Source: Zhongshania sp. R06B22
GTDB taxonomy: Bacteria; Pseudomonadota; Gammaproteobacteria; Pseudomonadales; Spongiibacteraceae
Assembly: GCF_040892595.1 (NCBI RefSeq)
Contig: NZ_JBFRYB010000001.1
Coordinates: forward strand, 2,914,001 to 2,978,000
Direction: 5' to 3'
DNA length: 64,000 nucleotides
Part shown: positions 62,411-64,000 of the stretch, piece by piece
Layout: each line of letters begins with the position of its first letter
Numbering within the stretch: position 1 is the stretch's first letter
The notes under the pieces: generated by a model
What the model was told of the DNA's origin: nothing
Database searches by the model: none
What the model saw: only the letters and a program-made list of their open reading frames with translations
Translations under genes and position numbers: made by a program

Positions 62411-63447
62411 TAATACAAATACCCCATAATGCGGGTTAGTAATTTTTCGCGCTCGTCTTCACGAAGTCGGCGGCCTTTTTGATAATTCAGGTATATCCGC
62501 GCCTCTTCAGGCCCTACTTCCTTCATTTCAACCACGTAGCGACTTAAGTTACTTCGGCGTGCGCCAAAGGTCCGCGCAAACCAGCCCGGCTGCTCTGCTT
62601 CGGGATCAGTATAGATTAGCCAATATTTATTCACTTCGCGGCGATCGTCTTCAATTTCAAAGCCCGCTTTCACTAAGGCCAGACCAAGGGCAGCCCATGC
62701 GCGATCAAGCGGAAGCTGCAAACGCAAATGACGACTATCTAAACCGCCATCACCGCCTTCAATGAATATTTTACCCTTGCCATCGGAGCGCTGGGCGAGA
62801 ATAGACACCGCACCGGCGGTATCTTGATCGGCAAGATATTGGGCAACAACCCGAACCATTTGTGATTCACGTTTGAAGTCATCAGATTTGTCTGGCCATT
62901 GGTCGTTGCCATTGATCTGCACAAGAACGTGAATTTCACTGGTGCCCTTGTGAACACCTTCTTCCAGACGGAAGCGGAAACGTTCACGGCTAGCACCATC
63001 GCCCACTGGATCGCGCCACTGGGTGTCAATAATCGCAGTTTTGCCATCGGCATTGGCGATCTCTAGGCCCGCACGACCAAGAAATATCCGCATCCGCGGC
63101 CACACCTGATTTGGATCGCCGTCTAGCAAAATCCAGCTCTGGTTATCTAAGGTTTGAATTTTAACTTCGGCGGTACCGACATTTTTCGCCAAGGGCTCAG
63201 GTCGCTGTATTTCAAACTTACCCGGGAGGGGCTTATGAGCTTGTATCCCCGGCACCACATACTGATCATCGAGGGTCTCTGAACTCACCCCCGGTGGCAA
63301 TTCCAGCGGCGCGGATAATTTTGCCTGACGATAATCTTGCCCGCGGTCGCGAAACATACCATCGCCACCAAAACAGCCCGACAAAACTGCCAGTCCCAGA
63401 CTCACTATAGTTAATCGAAAACCGGTACTGCGCATAAAAGTGCTCAT
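62410..63447 (-). CDS. bamC: Outer-membrane assembly lipoprotein BamC (NlpB)
   Basis: A 345-residue lipoprotein of the BAM complex. The N-terminus has a signal and lipobox (VLSGC), then the unstructured BamD-binding stretch (LELPPGVSSETLDDQYVVPG) and two helix-grip domains, the second ending near the C-terminus. The ATG follows the dapA stop directly; a start four codons later (MRSTGFR) is possible. Its position after dapA is typical. Confidence 0.92.
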   Translation of the reverse strand: MSTFMRSTGFRLTIVSLGLAVLSGCFGGDGMFRDRGQDYRQAKLSAPLELPPGVSSETLDDQYVVPGIQAHKPLPGKFEIQRPEPLAKNVGTAEVKIQTLDNQSWILLDGDPNQVWPRMRIFLGRAGLEIANADGKTAIIDTQWRDPVGDGASRERFRFRLEEGVHKGTSEIHVLVQINGNDQWPDKSDDFKRESQMVRVVAQYLADQDTAGAVSILAQRSDGKGKIFIEGGDGGLDSRHLRLQLPLDRAWAALGLALVKAGFEIEDDRREVNKYWLIYTDPEAEQPGWFARTFGARRSNLSRYVVEMKEVGPEEARIYLNYQKGRRLREDEREKLLTRIMGYLY

Positions 63448-64000
63448 TTAGTCTAATAATCCCGCTTGCGTTAGGGCTTCCCTAACGCCTGGTTGTGCCG
63501 CTTCACTCAATACAGTCAAGGGCAAACGAATGCCGTCTTCCATCAAGCCCATGGTCAACAAAGCCCATTTTACCGGAATCGGATTGGCTTCTACGAATAA
63601 ACGATCGTGAAGTATACGCAATGGTGCGTCAGCCGCTACTGTGGCCTCTTTATCGCCAGACATTGCCGCCACACAGACGGCCTTAACCGCTGCTGGGGCT
63701 ATATTGGCAGTCACTGAGATATTGCCCTTACCACCTAGCAACATCAGATCTGCTGCGGTCGCGTCGTCGCCAGACAACACATCTAACTTATCGCCAACCG
63801 CATCAATCAATTCTTTACCGCGAGCCAAGTCGCCGGTGGCATCTTTGATCGCAATAATATTCTTATGCTCTGCCAAACGAATGGTGGTCGAGTTCAGCAA
63901 ATCGCAGGCCGTGCGTCCCGGCACATTATATAAAATCTGTGGAATATCAACGGCGTCAGCAATCGCCATATAATGAAGATACAAGCCCTCCTGGGTCGGC
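63448..64000 (-). CDS. dapA: 4-hydroxy-tetrahydrodipicolinate synthase, C-terminal part (cut by window end)
   Basis: About 184 C-terminal residues are inside the window, starting PTQEGLYLHYMAIADAV. The conserved lysine in IIAIKDATGDL forms the Schiff base with pyruvate; VLSGDDATA and GKGNISVTANIAP also fit DapA. The enzyme condenses pyruvate with aspartate semialdehyde in lysine and peptidoglycan synthesis. The start lies beyond the window. Confidence 0.95.
   Translation of the reverse strand, partial: PTQEGLYLHYMAIADAVDIPQILYNVPGRTACDLLNSTTIRLAEHKNIIAIKDATGDLARGKELIDAVGDKLDVLSGDDATAADLMLLGGKGNISVTANIAPAAVKAVCVAAMSGDKEATVAADAPLRILHDRLFVEANPIPVKWALLTMGLMEDGIRLPLTVLSEAAQPGVREALTQAGLLD

Noticed and set aside
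1..64000. tRNA, rRNA, insertion sequences or transposase genes
   Set aside because: No tRNA T-loop context, rRNA segment or transposase motif was recognised on either strand; very short or diverged elements could be missed by eye.

Overview
The window reads as chromosome of a free-living, aerobic, probably marine gammaproteobacterium. The order dapA-bamC-MBL hydrolase-purC, RimO/RsmE, Rnk, HrpB, HtpX, PilU and NADP-GDH are gammaproteobacterial. Abundant acyl-CoA catabolism genes, a ferredoxin-type 2-oxoacid oxidoreductase and SpeD/SpeE suggest a Cellvibrionales/Spongiibacteraceae-like lineage. The lineage is an inference from gene content and order; no rRNA or tRNA gene was seen.

Region by region. 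1-4.9 kb: a thiolase, multifunctional FadB/FadJ protein and acyl-CoA dehydrogenase on the minus strand, divergent from an AraC-type regulator. 5.0-7.5 kb: an exported S9 peptidase bracketed by a 34-bp direct repeat. 7.54-9.68 kb: an integrase-less integron cassette array (CALIN) of four cassettes and four attC sites, not otherwise explained by the neighbouring chromosome. 9.8-13.2 kb: a DUF6285/phosphotransferase/acyl-CoA dehydrogenase operon divergent from a VOC protein. 13.2-19.4 kb: membrane protein DUF1275, MarR regulator divergent from an alpha/beta hydrolase, Rnk, DUF2244, an exported hydratase-like protein, a SIMPL protein and YbaK. 19.8-21.8 kb: rimO-rsmE. 21.8-23.8 kb: an isomerase and an SDR divergent from an HxlR regulator, with two palindromes between them. 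23.8-25.7 kb: CBS protein, PilU and a probably frameshifted PAS-like gene. 26-27 kb: acyltransferase. 27.2-36.4 kb: a 2-oxoglutarate node of gdhA, a three-gene 2-oxoacid:ferredoxin oxidoreductase operon and acnA. 36.6-43.9 kb: DUF6489, a GNAT/nitrilase fusion, msrA, and polyamine genes speD-speE and an Orn/Lys/Arg decarboxylase. 44.2-48.7 kb: a repeat-rich OmpA-domain protein and a TpsB-like barrel. 49-54 kb: a small protein, solo GspF-type protein, J-domain membrane protein, htpX, class II aldolase and a beta-barrel protein. 54-58 kb: hrpB, rsuA, csbD and a lipoprotein. 58.2-60.8 kb: a His-rich TonB receptor with a DUF2946-like protein. 60.9-64 kb: purC, MBL hydrolase, bamC, dapA (cut by the window end).

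The most interesting elements are the CALIN, whose cassette ends are exactly complementary and whose attC arms each carry one unpaired base; the repeat-protein/TpsB pair with a divergent L6 motif and no visible signal peptide on the barrel; a 12-bp stem that would sequester the speD start codon next to a small overlapping ORF; and the duplicated 34-bp element around the S9 peptidase. All functions are assigned by reading motifs; no database search was run.
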